From Rickettsiales bacterium (GTDB lineage Bacteria; Pseudomonadota; Alphaproteobacteria; Rickettsiales; Anaplasmataceae), in the NCBI GenBank assembly GCA_031286185.1, contig JAITUS010000056.1:1-18488 (forward strand): a stretch of 18,488 nt of DNA, given 5' to 3'. The notes under the pieces were generated by a model that saw only the letters and a program-made list of their open reading frames with translations, ran no database searches and had not been told where the DNA came from. Below, piece by piece: positions 7,221 to 14,613 of the stretch. Position numbers and translations under genes: made by a program. Within the stretch, counting starts at the first letter, position 1. Every line of letters begins with the position of its first letter.

Positions 7221-8481
7221 AAAAATAAATAGCAAAAGCGTGAAAGAAGAATCTTTGTTGGTTAAAGCAGGAAGAAAATTCAATGACTATAAAGGTTCCA
7301 TGAACCCGCCAATTTATCATTCTTCTACCATACTATTCCCTACTTACAAGGACTACTTAAATGCAGCAAATGGGGAAAGTATATACGATGTGATCAACGA
7401 CGGCGTTGCAAGGGATTATAGTTACAGTAATGTTGGTACTCCCACTGTTCACTACCTTTCAAACGCGCTTGCTGAAATTGAGGAGACAGGACAAGCATTA
7501 ATCTACCCTTCAGGATTATTTGCACTCACTTTCGCTATTTTGACTTTTACTAAAGCAGGTTTGCATATTTTAGTTCAAGACAATAGTTATTACCGACTTA
7601 GGAGATTTGCCGAAAATGAGCTGCCGAGAAGGGGAATAGAAGTAACTTTTTATGATCCAACACAGGACATAGCTGATTTGATTCAAAGTAACACTTCACT
7701 CATCATGATCGAAACTCCTGGCTCTGTAACATTTGAAATTTCAAATATAGAACACATAGTAAAAGTTGCTAAGAAACACGGGATCGTAACCGTTTGCGAC
7801 AATTCGTGGGCCACTCCTTTATTATTTAAGCCGCTCGATTATGGAATTAATGTTGCGCTGTATGCAGTGACAAAGTATCTAGCCGGTCACTCGGATTTAT
7901 TGATGGGAGCTATTGTTGCTGAAGGTGAAGTTTTTAAATTGCTTTATGAGAGCTACAAAAATTATGGCATTACTGTTCAATCGCACGATTGTTACCTTGC
8001 ACACAGGGGACTTAGGACATTGCATACACGCATGAAGAGGCATCAAAACACAGCAATGGCAGTGGCAAAATGGCTGGAAAAACATCCAAAAATCAGAAAA
8101 GTCTTATATCCAGCGCTTCTTTCCCATCCTCAGCACGAATTGTGGAAAAGCTACTTCAGAGGAGCAAGTGGTGTGTTCAGTGTAATATTAGATAAAGAAT
8201 ATTCATGTGAGGAGCTAAGCTGCACGGTTGATCACATGGAAATTTTTGGCATCGGTGCTTCTTGGGGGGGATGTGATAGTTTAATATTACCAATAAATCG
8301 TAAATCTATGTTAAGATCTGTAATGAATTCAGATTATGGTGGAAGTTTCATGCGAATATTTTGTGGACTAGAGGATCCTGAAGATTTAATCTCTGATTTA
8401 AATGCTGCGCTGGCAAGGTTGCCATGTTTAAATACCAAAAATGATGAAGTAGAATGTGAGACTAAGAGAGTTACTGCATAA
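7177..8481 (+). CDS. metC: cystathionine beta-lyase family PLP enzyme
   Basis: The longest frame has 434 residues. It belongs to the Cys/Met metabolism PLP family (fold type I). Visible are MNPPIYHSSTILFPT, the phosphate-contacting YSYSNVGTPT, the ring-stacking region YPSGLFA, D208 in VCDNSWATP, and the PLP lysine K233 in AVTKYLAGHSD. The end GGCDSLILP with a downstream FMRIFCGLED fits MetC better than MetB or MetZ. The start is uncertain: ATG 7177 lies inside bolA, and GTG at 7207 or 7240 are alternatives because homology begins near residue 28. The 3' end overlaps murE by 26 nt. Substrate could be cystathionine or cysteine. E. coli MetC is also reported to racemise alanine, which is relevant beside murE but is inference here. 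Confidence 0.9.
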   Translation: MQFLFNCIRKVNTIKKINSKSVKEESLLVKAGRKFNDYKGSMNPPIYHSSTILFPTYKDYLNAANGESIYDVINDGVARDYSYSNVGTPTVHYLSNALAEIEETGQALIYPSGLFALTFAILTFTKAGLHILVQDNSYYRLRRFAENELPRRGIEVTFYDPTQDIADLIQSNTSLIMIETPGSVTFEISNIEHIVKVAKKHGIVTVCDNSWATPLLFKPLDYGINVALYAVTKYLAGHSDLLMGAIVAEGEVFKLLYESYKNYGITVQSHDCYLAHRGLRTLHTRMKRHQNTAMAVAKWLEKHPKIRKVLYPALLSHPQHELWKSYFRGASGVFSVILDKEYSCEELSCTVDHMEIFGIGASWGGCDSLILPINRKSMLRSVMNSDYGGSFMRIFCGLEDPEDLISDLNAALARLPCLNTKNDEVECETKRVTA

Positions 8482-9910
8482 CATTATTGACGTCAACTTT
8501 GATGTTGAAATCAAAGGCGTCACGTGTAACCCCAAGAGAATCAAGAAAGGTTATCTTTTTGTTTGTGTGTCTTCTGATCACCTTTCGGTGTCATTTCAGC
8601 GCGTGACGCTGGAATCTAGAGCACACGTCCAGATTCTTTCTACTGGATCCCAGTGTCATGTTACTTGGATGACAGAAAACTTGCCAGGTATTCCAGTGCA
8701 TGACGCCTGCATCTTCCATCCAAACCCTCAAGAAATATACAGCAAAATAGTTAGCAGGTTTTATCAATTCAAACAGCCCAAATATGTTGCTGCTGTGACA
8801 GGTACAAATGGCAAGACTTCAGTGGTAGAGTTTTGCCGCCAGATCTGGCAAAATGCAGGTTATAATGCTGCATCCATCGGAACGCTCGGAACATGTGTCA
8901 ATAATGATAGAAAAGATAATAGCCTTACCACTCCAGATGCAGATGACCTTTATGTAACATTACGTGATATAAACAATAAAAGCATAGAACACTTAGCGTT
9001 AGAGGCTTCAAGCCATGGGATTGACCAGTATAGAATTCATGGACTTAGGCTCACTGCTGCGGCTTTTATAAATTTCTCGCAAGATCATTTAGATTATCAT
9101 CAGGATATCAATGAGTATTTTGAGGCTAAGAAAAGATTGTTTTATGAGGTACTGCCAAAAGAAAAAACAGCAATTTTAAATGCGGATATAGATGAGTACT
9201 ACACATTGCTCAAGATAGCTAAAAAACGTGGCAACAAAGTTATAACTTATGGAAAAACAGCTTCTGACATTGCTTTAATAAAGCAAATACCAACTCAAAG
9301 TGGTCAACATCTGACAATTAAAATTGATAATGAAATTTATGACACGTTTTTTCCAGTTTTTGGGCAATTTCAGGCGTATAATTTACTATGTGCGATCGGC
9401 ATAGTTATCTCATCTGGGGTGGACTATCGAAGGTTGTGCATAGGCAAACTCGTTTCTCCGCCAGGGAGAATGGAAAAAGTGAAACCTTTTGCATTTGTGG
9501 ATTACGCGCACACTCCAAGTGCACTTAAACAAGCTCTGTTGTCTTTAAAATGGCACTTTAACAAAAAAATAATCCTAGTTTTTGGTTGTGGTGGAAATCG
9601 TGATCAGGCAAAACGTGCAGAAATGGGTAAGATAGTACAAATGTATGCAGACAGAGTGATAGTTACAGATGATAATCCGCGTGATGAAGATCCAGCAAAA
9701 ATTCGTCATGATATTTTACTACATTGTTCTGATGCACTAGAGATAGGGGATAGAAAAGAAGCTATAGAGAAAGGTATAGATATTGCCTATAACAAAGGTA
9801 TGATCCTGCTGGTTGCAGGAAAAGGACATGAAAAATCCCAAATCGTGAGCAGCCAAACTTTTGAATTCAGTGATGTTGAGGTTATTAAAAATCATGCCTT
9901 AACATACTGA
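8456..9910 (+). CDS. murE: UDP-N-acetylmuramoyl-L-alanyl-D-glutamate--2,6-diaminopimelate ligase
   Basis: The protein has 484 residues. It adds meso-diaminopimelate to UDP-MurNAc-L-Ala-D-Glu in lipid II synthesis (cytoplasm). The Mur-ligase order is complete. The N-terminal UDP-binding domain covers 1-108. The ATP P-loop TGTNGKTS is at 115-122, TTPDADD at 158-164, and ASSHGI near 184. The carbamylated-lysine region YFEAKKRLF holds K225. The C-terminal domain carries DNPRDEDP (406-413), the DNPR signature of DAP-specific enzymes. The start is GTG 8456, overlapping metC by 26 nt, which suggests translational coupling. Residues about 45-73 are encoded by a palindromic repeat, and the following segment holds a second repeat fragment. 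The normal family sequence between GYLFV and LPGIPV is not recognisable. All catalytic motifs are intact, so the gene is probably functional. Confidence 0.94.
   Translation: MRLRELLHNIIDVNFDVEIKGVTCNPKRIKKGYLFVCVSSDHLSVSFQRVTLESRAHVQILSTGSQCHVTWMTENLPGIPVHDACIFHPNPQEIYSKIVSRFYQFKQPKYVAAVTGTNGKTSVVEFCRQIWQNAGYNAASIGTLGTCVNNDRKDNSLTTPDADDLYVTLRDINNKSIEHLALEASSHGIDQYRIHGLRLTAAAFINFSQDHLDYHQDINEYFEAKKRLFYEVLPKEKTAILNADIDEYYTLLKIAKKRGNKVITYGKTASDIALIKQIPTQSGQHLTIKIDNEIYDTFFPVFGQFQAYNLLCAIGIVISSGVDYRRLCIGKLVSPPGRMEKVKPFAFVDYAHTPSALKQALLSLKWHFNKKIILVFGCGGNRDQAKRAEMGKIVQMYADRVIVTDDNPRDEDPAKIRHDILLHCSDALEIGDRKEAIEKGIDIAYNKGMILLVAGKGHEKSQIVSSQTFEFSDVEVIKNHALTY
8589..8674. repeat. palindromic repeat element inside the murE coding region
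   Basis: This 86-bp element starts TGTCATTTCAGCG and ends GTTACTTGGATGACA. Its first hairpin has ATTTCAGCG (8593-8601), loop CGTGA and CGCTGGAAT (8607-8615): 9 pairs, one of them T-G. It is nearly identical in layout to the copy at 9933-10000. It is translated in the murE frame as roughly VSFQRVTLESRA...HVTWMT without a stop. Confidence 0.85.
8690..8706. repeat. second, partial copy of the palindromic element in murE
   Basis: ATTCCAGTGCATGACGC matches the hairpin start of the copy at 9937-9953 (ATTCCAGCGCATGACGC) at 16 of 17 positions. It lies 15 nt after the full element. The matching arm is already degenerate beyond 8706. Confidence 0.5.
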
Positions 9911-9932
9911 TTTTCACAATGGGCTTACCTCC

Positions 9933-10000
9933 TGTCATTCCAGCGCATGACGCTGGAATCTAGAAAAAAATAGATACAAGTGTCAGCTACTTGGATGACA
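9933..10000. repeat. palindromic repeat element, murE-comF convergent spacer
   Basis: This 68-bp copy is bounded by TGTCATTCC and GGATGACA. It contains a perfect 9-bp stem, ATTCCAGCG (9937-9945) and CGCTGGAAT (9951-9959), with loop CATGA. It ends with GCTACTTGGATGACA (9986-10000). It fills most of the gap between the murE and comF stop codons. The hairpin could hinder read-through between these convergent genes, but no T-tract follows it on either strand. Confidence 0.85.
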
Positions 10001-10012
10001 CCGAAGGGTGGG

Positions 10013-10747
10013 CTACTGATTTTTTATGCAAAAGGTCCAATCATTCACCGTTCTTGCAAGTGACAGCACTCTCACTTCCCTTGCACCAGAATTTAAAATT
10101 TCTTGAGAGCAGGATCTTACAGTTGCTCCGGTTGTTACCGCGTCATCAACCAATATCACGATTTTATTTTTGATAATTTCTTTGTTGCTTGTTTTAAAAG
10201 CCCTTTTTAAATTTTTCTCACGTTGTTTAAGTGAAAGACCAGCTTGAGGCGTGGTATGGCGAGAGCGCTTTATTGCAAATGGTGCATAAAATAAGTTGAA
10301 TAACTTGCTGAGTTCCCTCGCGAGCAACGCTGCTTGATTGTATTTACGCTTAAGCAAGCGCATTTTATGAAGCGGTATAGGAATTATAATCTCTGCATCT
10401 TGGAATATATCCCAATTAGCTTGGTGCATCCACTTCACGTAAGTTTTTACATAGTTTAAATTATCAAAAAATTTAAAATTTATAATCATATTTTTACTAT
10501 GTCGATCATAAGCAAAAGCTGATCTTAACACTTTAAACGGTGGGGGACTGGCAATGCACTTACCGCACGTATAAATGTTGTCCGAAATTACTGTGCCACA
10601 AATATTGCAGTAATGTTTGGTTAAAAAGTTGATTTTTTTGTTACACTCATCACACAGATCATAATTTTTATCAATGATACATTCACAACTTACACATACG
10701 TTTGGAAAGATGAGATTTATGGCTTTTTTCAGTAGTAAAAGACCCAC
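10013..10747 (-). CDS. comF: ComF family protein (double zinc ribbon plus phosphoribosyltransferase fold)
   Basis: The protein has 244 residues. The N-terminal part has four cysteine pairs (C18/C21, C32/C35, C47/C50, C61/C64), the zinc-ribbon portion of ComF/GntX proteins. The C-terminal part carries IIPIPLHKMRLLKRKYNQA and the PRPP-binding loop VILVDDAVTTGATV (about 197-210). In naturally competent bacteria ComF acts in DNA uptake; its role in an obligate intracellular bacterium is unclear. Competence is not implied. The start is GTG at 10747 with AGGAAG just upstream, 8 nt after the cox11 stop, so it is the third gene of the BI-1 - cox11 - comF transcript. The stop lies 12 nt from the palindromic element in the convergent spacer. 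Confidence 0.88.
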   Translation of the reverse strand: MGLLLLKKAINLIFPNVCVSCECIIDKNYDLCDECNKKINFLTKHYCNICGTVISDNIYTCGKCIASPPPFKVLRSAFAYDRHSKNMIINFKFFDNLNYVKTYVKWMHQANWDIFQDAEIIIPIPLHKMRLLKRKYNQAALLARELSKLFNLFYAPFAIKRSRHTTPQAGLSLKQREKNLKRAFKTSNKEIIKNKIVILVDDAVTTGATVRSCSQEILNSGAREVRVLSLARTVNDWTFCIKNQ

Positions 10748-10755
10748 ACTTCCTA

Positions 10756-11292
10756 CTATTTAAGCCTAAAAAACGTATACGATAGTGTTATTTCACTTAA
10801 ATCTTTCGTACTGTTGTCGTGCATTATCTCAGGGTCTATGTAAAAGGATACGGGCATCGCTGCTTTTTGTTTTGGCAGTAACATTTGTTCTTCAAAACAA
10901 AAACATGCAATTTTGTTGAAATATTTGCCTGCTTTGAAAGGCGTAACATTATATACTGCCATTCCAAACGAAGACTGATCAGATAGATTTTTTGCGTAAT
11001 AAAAAGCTAAACTTTGTTCTCCTATGTTTGTATCAATGTAATTAGTTTCTGAGTTAAATTCCCAAGGCAAGTCCGGCATTACATCAGCGTTAAAATGGAC
11101 CCTGATTTTTTGACTGGTTATATTTGTCGTTGTGTTGGTTACTTTTCTCGTTGTGCCGCCATACCCGGTAGCTTTACAGAAAATGCTATATAGTGGTACC
11201 GATGCATATGCAAGACACAGCATCAATATCACTAAAGACATTAAAAAGAAAACTATAGAATTTTTACTATTTCCCCTTAAAAAGGAGAGCAT
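10756..11292 (-). CDS. ctaG: cytochrome c oxidase assembly protein Cox11/CtaG
   Basis: The protein has 178 residues. It has one N-terminal membrane helix (about 13-34), then VPLYSIFCKATGYGGTT with the conserved C39, and a periplasmic beta-sandwich. The copper-binding C130-F-C132-F motif lies in IACFCFEEQ. The LPKQKAAMPVSFYIDPEI segment and closing ITLSYTFF are typical of the family. Cox11 delivers copper to the CuB site of cytochrome c oxidase subunit I, at the periplasmic face of the inner membrane. The ATG directly follows the upstream BI-1 stop codon with no gap, so translation is probably coupled. This is the Cox11-type CtaG of proteobacteria, not the unrelated Bacillus CtaG. Confidence 0.95.
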   Translation of the reverse strand: MLSFLRGNSKNSIVFFLMSLVILMLCLAYASVPLYSIFCKATGYGGTTRKVTNTTTNITSQKIRVHFNADVMPDLPWEFNSETNYIDTNIGEQSLAFYYAKNLSDQSSFGMAVYNVTPFKAGKYFNKIACFCFEEQMLLPKQKAAMPVSFYIDPEIMHDNSTKDLSEITLSYTFFRLK

Positions 11293-12006
11293 CTAATCTC
11301 TATTGCTAAGCAACCGAAGTAAATGCTTGAATATAATAATAAAGTCAAAATAAAGAGTAGTTGCACCAAGTATTGCCCACTTAGTGGCTGCAGCTTCTGA
11401 ACCATCATTATACCTATAATAAACGTCTTTAATTTGCTGAGCATCGTATGCAGTCAGCAAGGTAAATACTATTACTGATATAAACGATATCGCAAAATAG
11501 AGTGAACTACTTCCGAGGAATAAATTTACTATAAATGCAATAATTAACCCCCAGGCTCCCATAATCAAGAAAGATCCCATGCTGGCCAGGTCTTTTTTTG
11601 TAGTGTTGCCATATAAAGCCATAGAGCCGAACATAATTGATGTAATGAGGAACGCTCTTGCTATATTTTCTGTAGTGTAACGTACAAAGATATAAGATGA
11701 AGAAAGTCCCATTAGGGCTGAAAATAAGAAAAATATAGCCACTGCGGATTGAGCGCTTAGATTTTGAATTCTATAATACATATAGAATACCAATGCAAAC
11801 GGAGACAACATTACCACAAACGGCAGAACGGGATTAGAATAAATTACCTGAAAAAGACCGGAAAATACCGTTAGGAACGCAACAAGCCCGGTAACACCTA
11901 AAGCCAAAGCCATATAGTTATATACTTTGACTAGGTAACTCCTAAGCCCGGCACTATAATAAACGCCCTGAGAGCGAATATCTTGTTCATTTCTCATGTA
12001 AGACAT
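11293..12006 (-). CDS. Bax inhibitor-1/YccA family membrane protein
   Basis: The protein has 237 residues and seven predicted membrane segments of the BI-1-like family, from about residue 30 to the end. It contains LRSYLVKVYNYMALALGVTG and, late in the chain, LTAYDAQQIKDVYYRY with the conserved aspartate. It closes with ATTLYFDFIIIFKHLLRLL. Bacterial members (YccA, YetJ) are linked to FtsH regulation or pH-sensitive calcium leak; the substrate here is unknown. AAGGAGT stands 7 nt before the ATG, and a strong sigma70 promoter lies further up. It is the first gene of the cluster with cox11 and comF. Confidence 0.93.
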   Translation of the reverse strand: MSYMRNEQDIRSQGVYYSAGLRSYLVKVYNYMALALGVTGLVAFLTVFSGLFQVIYSNPVLPFVVMLSPFALVFYMYYRIQNLSAQSAVAIFFLFSALMGLSSSYIFVRYTTENIARAFLITSIMFGSMALYGNTTKKDLASMGSFLIMGAWGLIIAFIVNLFLGSSSLYFAISFISVIVFTLLTAYDAQQIKDVYYRYNDGSEAAATKWAILGATTLYFDFIIIFKHLLRLLSNRD

Positions 12007-12036
12007 AAATATAACTCCTTATTATCCCTTAATAAT

Positions 12037-12065
12037 ATTATAATACAAAACTACATCTTTATCAA
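12037..12065 (-). promoter_or_regulatory. sigma70-type promoter of the BI-1 - cox11 - comF cluster
   Basis: On the minus strand, TTGATA (plus 12060-12065), a 17-nt spacer and a perfect TATAAT (plus 12037-12042) lie 30 nt before the ATG. This is the best promoter match in the window. Confidence 0.65.
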
Positions 12066-12080
12066 GCATAAAATCACTTT

Positions 12081-12854
12081 TTATTGCAATGAATGTGCAA
12101 TTATTTTTGTTCTAATGTAGATGGAATATAGTCCTATTGCCGCTGCATTCGAAACATTTAAGCTGTCAATTGCGTTTGACATTGGGATTTTTACAAGATA
12201 GTCACAATTTTCTTTAACTAACCTCCGCATTCCTTTCTCTTCAGAACCAAAGATGATCGCTATTTTTTTTCCAAAGCTCTTTATTTCATCTACATTCTCT
12301 TTAGCATCGCCATCAAACCCGTAACACCAGTAACCGGCCTTTTTTAAATACTCCATAGTTTTTACTATGTTTGTGACGTGTATTAGCGGGACAATATCTA
12401 ATGCTCCGCTTGCCGCTTTTGCGATAGATGCATTTTCGTTTGGTGAATGGTTGTATGGTAAAACCACTGCATCAACATTAAAACAAGCTGATGTTCTAAG
12501 AATTGATCCTATATTGTGTGTGTCAGTGACTTGATCTAAAATTACTATAGTAGAGCTGTCGCTTGAGTTTGCTATTTCTTCAATGCTTAAGCCCTGAAGA
12601 ATAGGAGCAACTTTTAAAGCAACTCCTTGATGGTTAGCACCTTTGGACAAAATATTGTTAAGTGTTTTATTTTCTACTAACTGGACTTTAACGCCTTTGC
12701 TATCTACGTATTGCCTAATTTCTTTTTCATACTCTTCGTAGAAGTTCTCTGTTGTCAGCAGTTCCATACACTGCCTATTTTTATTCTTCAGTGCTGACAT
12801 GCAGGCGTGCTTTCCATATAGCCAAAAGCTCTCATTAGCTTTTAACGATTTCAT
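12081..12854 (-). CDS. rlmB: TrmH/RlmB-family 23S rRNA (guanosine-2'-O-)-methyltransferase
   Basis: The protein has 257 residues. An N-terminal substrate-binding domain opens with WLYGKHACMSALKN, and GANHQGVAL follows near 72-80. The SPOUT (trefoil-knot) methyltransferase domain has motif 1 LDQVTDTHNIGSILRT (106-121, with N114 and R120). Motif 2 is IFGSEEKGMRRL (201-212) and motif 3 is IPMSNAIDSLNVSNAAAI (223-240). It uses SAM to methylate a ribose 2'-OH, in E. coli at G2251 of 23S rRNA. The domain layout fits RlmB; a tRNA-targeting TrmH relative remains possible. The gene is monocistronic or first in its transcript and diverges from the Smr gene. Confidence 0.92.
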   Translation of the reverse strand: MKSLKANESFWLYGKHACMSALKNKNRQCMELLTTENFYEEYEKEIRQYVDSKGVKVQLVENKTLNNILSKGANHQGVALKVAPILQGLSIEEIANSSDSSTIVILDQVTDTHNIGSILRTSACFNVDAVVLPYNHSPNENASIAKAASGALDIVPLIHVTNIVKTMEYLKKAGYWCYGFDGDAKENVDEIKSFGKKIAIIFGSEEKGMRRLVKENCDYLVKIPMSNAIDSLNVSNAAAIGLYSIYIRTKIIAHSLQ

Positions 12855-12884
12855 CGTATTATTGAAGATCGTAAAATAAACGAC

Positions 12885-12915
12885 ATTTTACTATATTTAG
12901 ATATTGTTGTAAAAT
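12885..12915. promoter_or_regulatory. overlapping face-to-face promoter candidates for rlmB and the smr-domain gene
   Basis: ATTTTAC (12885-12891) and GTAAAAT (12909-12915) are exact inverted repeats. Read on the minus strand they give TTTACA - 17 nt - TAAAAT. Read on the plus strand they give TTTACT - 17 nt - TAAAAT. Each -35 thus overlaps the opposite -10. A second small palindrome, GTTGTA/TACAAC (12906-12923), overlaps it. Prediction by eye. Confidence 0.4.
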
Positions 12916-12938
12916 TATACAACTCAATTAATGCGTTT

Positions 12939-13445
12939 ATGTCAGATGATGAATTAGACTGGCGAAAAAATGTTAAGCCAATAAAATCTAAAAAAGTTAC
13001 TTTAAAAGTTGATCATAAAGTAAATATAAAGCCTGTGGCTGATAAAGGTACTTTTAACTTACGAGAAAATTTCTTTGATGCCAACGATGTTAGCTTATCA
13101 TTTTGTCTTGACTACAACACAAAATCAAAGGTTGATAGGGGTAAATATTCTATAAGCGATAAACTCGATTTGCACGGCTATAATATAGAAGATGCTTACT
13201 GTAAATTAATAGATTTTATCATAAAAAATTATCATGCAGGGAATAGATGCTTATTGATAATTACGGGGCACGGTAGTGCAACAGATAAAACAGATACTAT
13301 AAAGAATAACTTAAATAAGTGGTTAAATGATACTAAAATTCAACACATGATTCTGTATTACCAGCAAGCTACAAAAAAACATGGTGGCAAAGGGGCTTTT
13401 TATGCTTTGCTAAGAAGAAATAGAGGCTTTAAGCCTGTTGCTTAG
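12939..13445 (+). CDS. Smr (small MutS-related) domain protein
   Basis: The protein has 168 residues. The first 70 are polar and lysine-rich with no recognisable domain. The C-terminal Smr domain carries LDLHGYNIEDAY (76-87), LLIITGHGS (105-113) and HGGKGAFYALLRRNRGF (148-164). These match the LDLHG, TGxG and GG.GA.Y.LLrr motifs. Stand-alone Smr proteins have been linked to nucleic-acid cleavage, including endonuclease cutting of RNA at stalled ribosomes. The target here is unknown. The ATG at 12939 has no clear Shine-Dalgarno. It is divergent from rlmB and followed by a repeat-rich spacer. Confidence 0.88.
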   Translation: MSDDELDWRKNVKPIKSKKVTLKVDHKVNIKPVADKGTFNLRENFFDANDVSLSFCLDYNTKSKVDRGKYSISDKLDLHGYNIEDAYCKLIDFIIKNYHAGNRCLLIITGHGSATDKTDTIKNNLNKWLNDTKIQHMILYYQQATKKHGGKGAFYALLRRNRGFKPVA

Positions 13446-13526
13446 CCTTCCCGTATAAAAAAGCTTGGCGTTTCTGTAATGCTGCGGTTCAGCTGCTCTT
13501 GAATTACTTTAGTCATAAATATTTTA

Positions 13527-13758
13527 AAAATTTACCAAGTGGGAAAAAGGCAAAAGAAACCCTGGCCATTGTCTATTTTCAGTATTGGCGTTTTTTAAAG
13601 TCTTAAACGCTGCGATTTAGCGACTTTTAAACTGCAACAGACCCTTAGCTTTAACGCTAAGAAATTTTCTAAGCAGAAAATAAAGACAAAAGAATCCCGT
13701 GGTAGAAGTTGCTCACTCTCTAATCCTGCAAATTGGCGTACTATACTGTCTTAAATGA
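13527..13758. repeat. two degenerate tandem repeat units, period about 136-148 bp
   Basis: Unit 1 has AAATTTACCAAG, CAAAAGAAACCC (13551-13562), ATTGGCG (13584-13590) and GTCTTAAACG. Unit 2 has AAATTTTCTAAG, CAAAAGAATCCC (13687-13698), ATTGGCG (13732-13738) and GTCTTAAATG. The motif order is the same, with offsets of 136 and 148 bp. Divergence is high, so this is an old duplication. Confidence 0.55.
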
Positions 13759-13937
13759 CTTATAAGCGCGTTTCAGCTTGTATAGGGAAAAACCTAGAAG
13801 TCTAGGTAAAATTAATAAAGACATAAGGTGCACATAGTGCAAAAAATTAAACATAAGACGCCAACTACATAATACTCTTGTCGTTTAATCTGCACAGATG
13901 AAGATAACTGAATACCTCTAATTCCATGATAATGGGG

Positions 13938-13992
13938 CTGGCGAAGGTTGTCAAGTAGTTTTTTGCTCTGTTTCTATGCTACTTGGATGACA
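13938..13992 (+). repeat. dispersed repeat end ('tgtcaagta...gctacttggatgaca' type)
   Basis: GGCTGG..., TTGTCAAGTAG, TTTCTATGCTACTTGG and GATGACA occur in the same order, reverse-complemented, at 18060-18124. The last 15 bases are identical to the end of the palindromic element at 9986-10000. Confidence 0.6.
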
Positions 13993-14004
13993 TTGAAAAC
14001 AGGA

Positions 14005-14583
14005 TTACTTTGAACAATTACTTAGATACTCCCTGCTCCCTGGCTTGGTTACAGGCAGTTTTCTCAACTCTTCAGGAAGCTCCACCTCGCTGTAGTTTTC
14101 AATGCTGAGCTCAAGCAAAGATATAACAGGAAAAGGTAATTTTGTTTCGCCATTCCTCTTGATTAGAGCAGCTTCAGCAACGACTTTACCCTCCTTCCCT
14201 TCTGCACATTCCACTGCTTCGAGTGAAGATTTGCCCGTGGTTATCACATCTTCAATCAGTAATATTTTCTCACCCTTTTTGATCTCAAATCCGCGGCGCA
14301 ATTCAAACTTGCCATTAACGCGCTCGCAAAACATCGTCCTGATTCCAAGCTGCCTGCCAATCTCATAACCCACAATTATTCCACCAATTGCGGGAGATAG
14401 TATTAAATCTATTGGGCTACTTAGCTCTTTTCTTATTTTGTTTGCCAATAGCTCGCAAACTTTCATGGCTCTGCTTGGATTCTCAAAAATCTTAGCACAT
14501 TGTATATATGTATCGCTATGCAGCCCTGATGAAAGGACAAAATGCCCGTGCAAAATCGCTCCAGCTTCCTCAAATTCCTTCAT
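14005..14583 (-). CDS. pyrE: orotate phosphoribosyltransferase
   Basis: The protein has 192 residues from the preferred ATG at 14583 (MKEFEEAGAILHGHF). It converts orotate plus PRPP to OMP in pyrimidine synthesis. Visible are HGHFVLSSGLHSDTYIQ, LSPAIGGIIVGYEIGRQLG, ERVNGKFELRRGF, and the PRPP loop ILLIEDVITTGKSS (107-120). The layout resembles the compact Thermus-type PyrE. An upstream in-frame ATG at 14607 would add 8 residues. The internal ATG is chosen because AAAGGTGA stands 7 nt before it, while the upper ATG has no Shine-Dalgarno at a good distance. It lies 30 bp downstream of the symporter gene on the same strand and is probably co-transcribed. Confidence 0.94.
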   Translation of the reverse strand: MKEFEEAGAILHGHFVLSSGLHSDTYIQCAKIFENPSRAMKVCELLANKIRKELSSPIDLILSPAIGGIIVGYEIGRQLGIRTMFCERVNGKFELRRGFEIKKGEKILLIEDVITTGKSSLEAVECAEGKEGKVVAEAALIKRNGETKLPFPVISLLELSIENYSEVELPEELRKLPVTKPGSREYLSNCSK

Positions 14584-14613
14584 TATTGGATCACCTTTGT
14601 ATAACATCGTTTT

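Larger units (their letters stand above)
13446..14004. other. gene-free repeat-rich spacer between the smr gene and pyrE
   Basis: No coding frame is recognised in these 559 bp. They hold two degenerate tandem units (see 13527-13758), small palindromes (CTTAGC/GCTAAG at 13644-13661; ACCTAGA/TCTAGGT at 13792-13807; TGCAC/GTGCA at 13829-13841) and the repeat end GCTACTTGGATGACA at 13978-13992. The 13938-13992 end recurs inverted at the right edge of the window. Confidence 0.7.

Noticed and set aside
9991..10173. Plus-strand 60-codon frame starting in the palindromic element
   Set aside because: It runs antisense over the comF 3' end and starts with repeat sequence; nothing supports expression.
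13446..14004. CRISPR array or structured RNA gene in the smr-pyrE spacer
   Set aside because: The repeats are two long degenerate units, not short regular repeats with spacers, and no tmRNA, 6S or RNase P RNA features are recognised.
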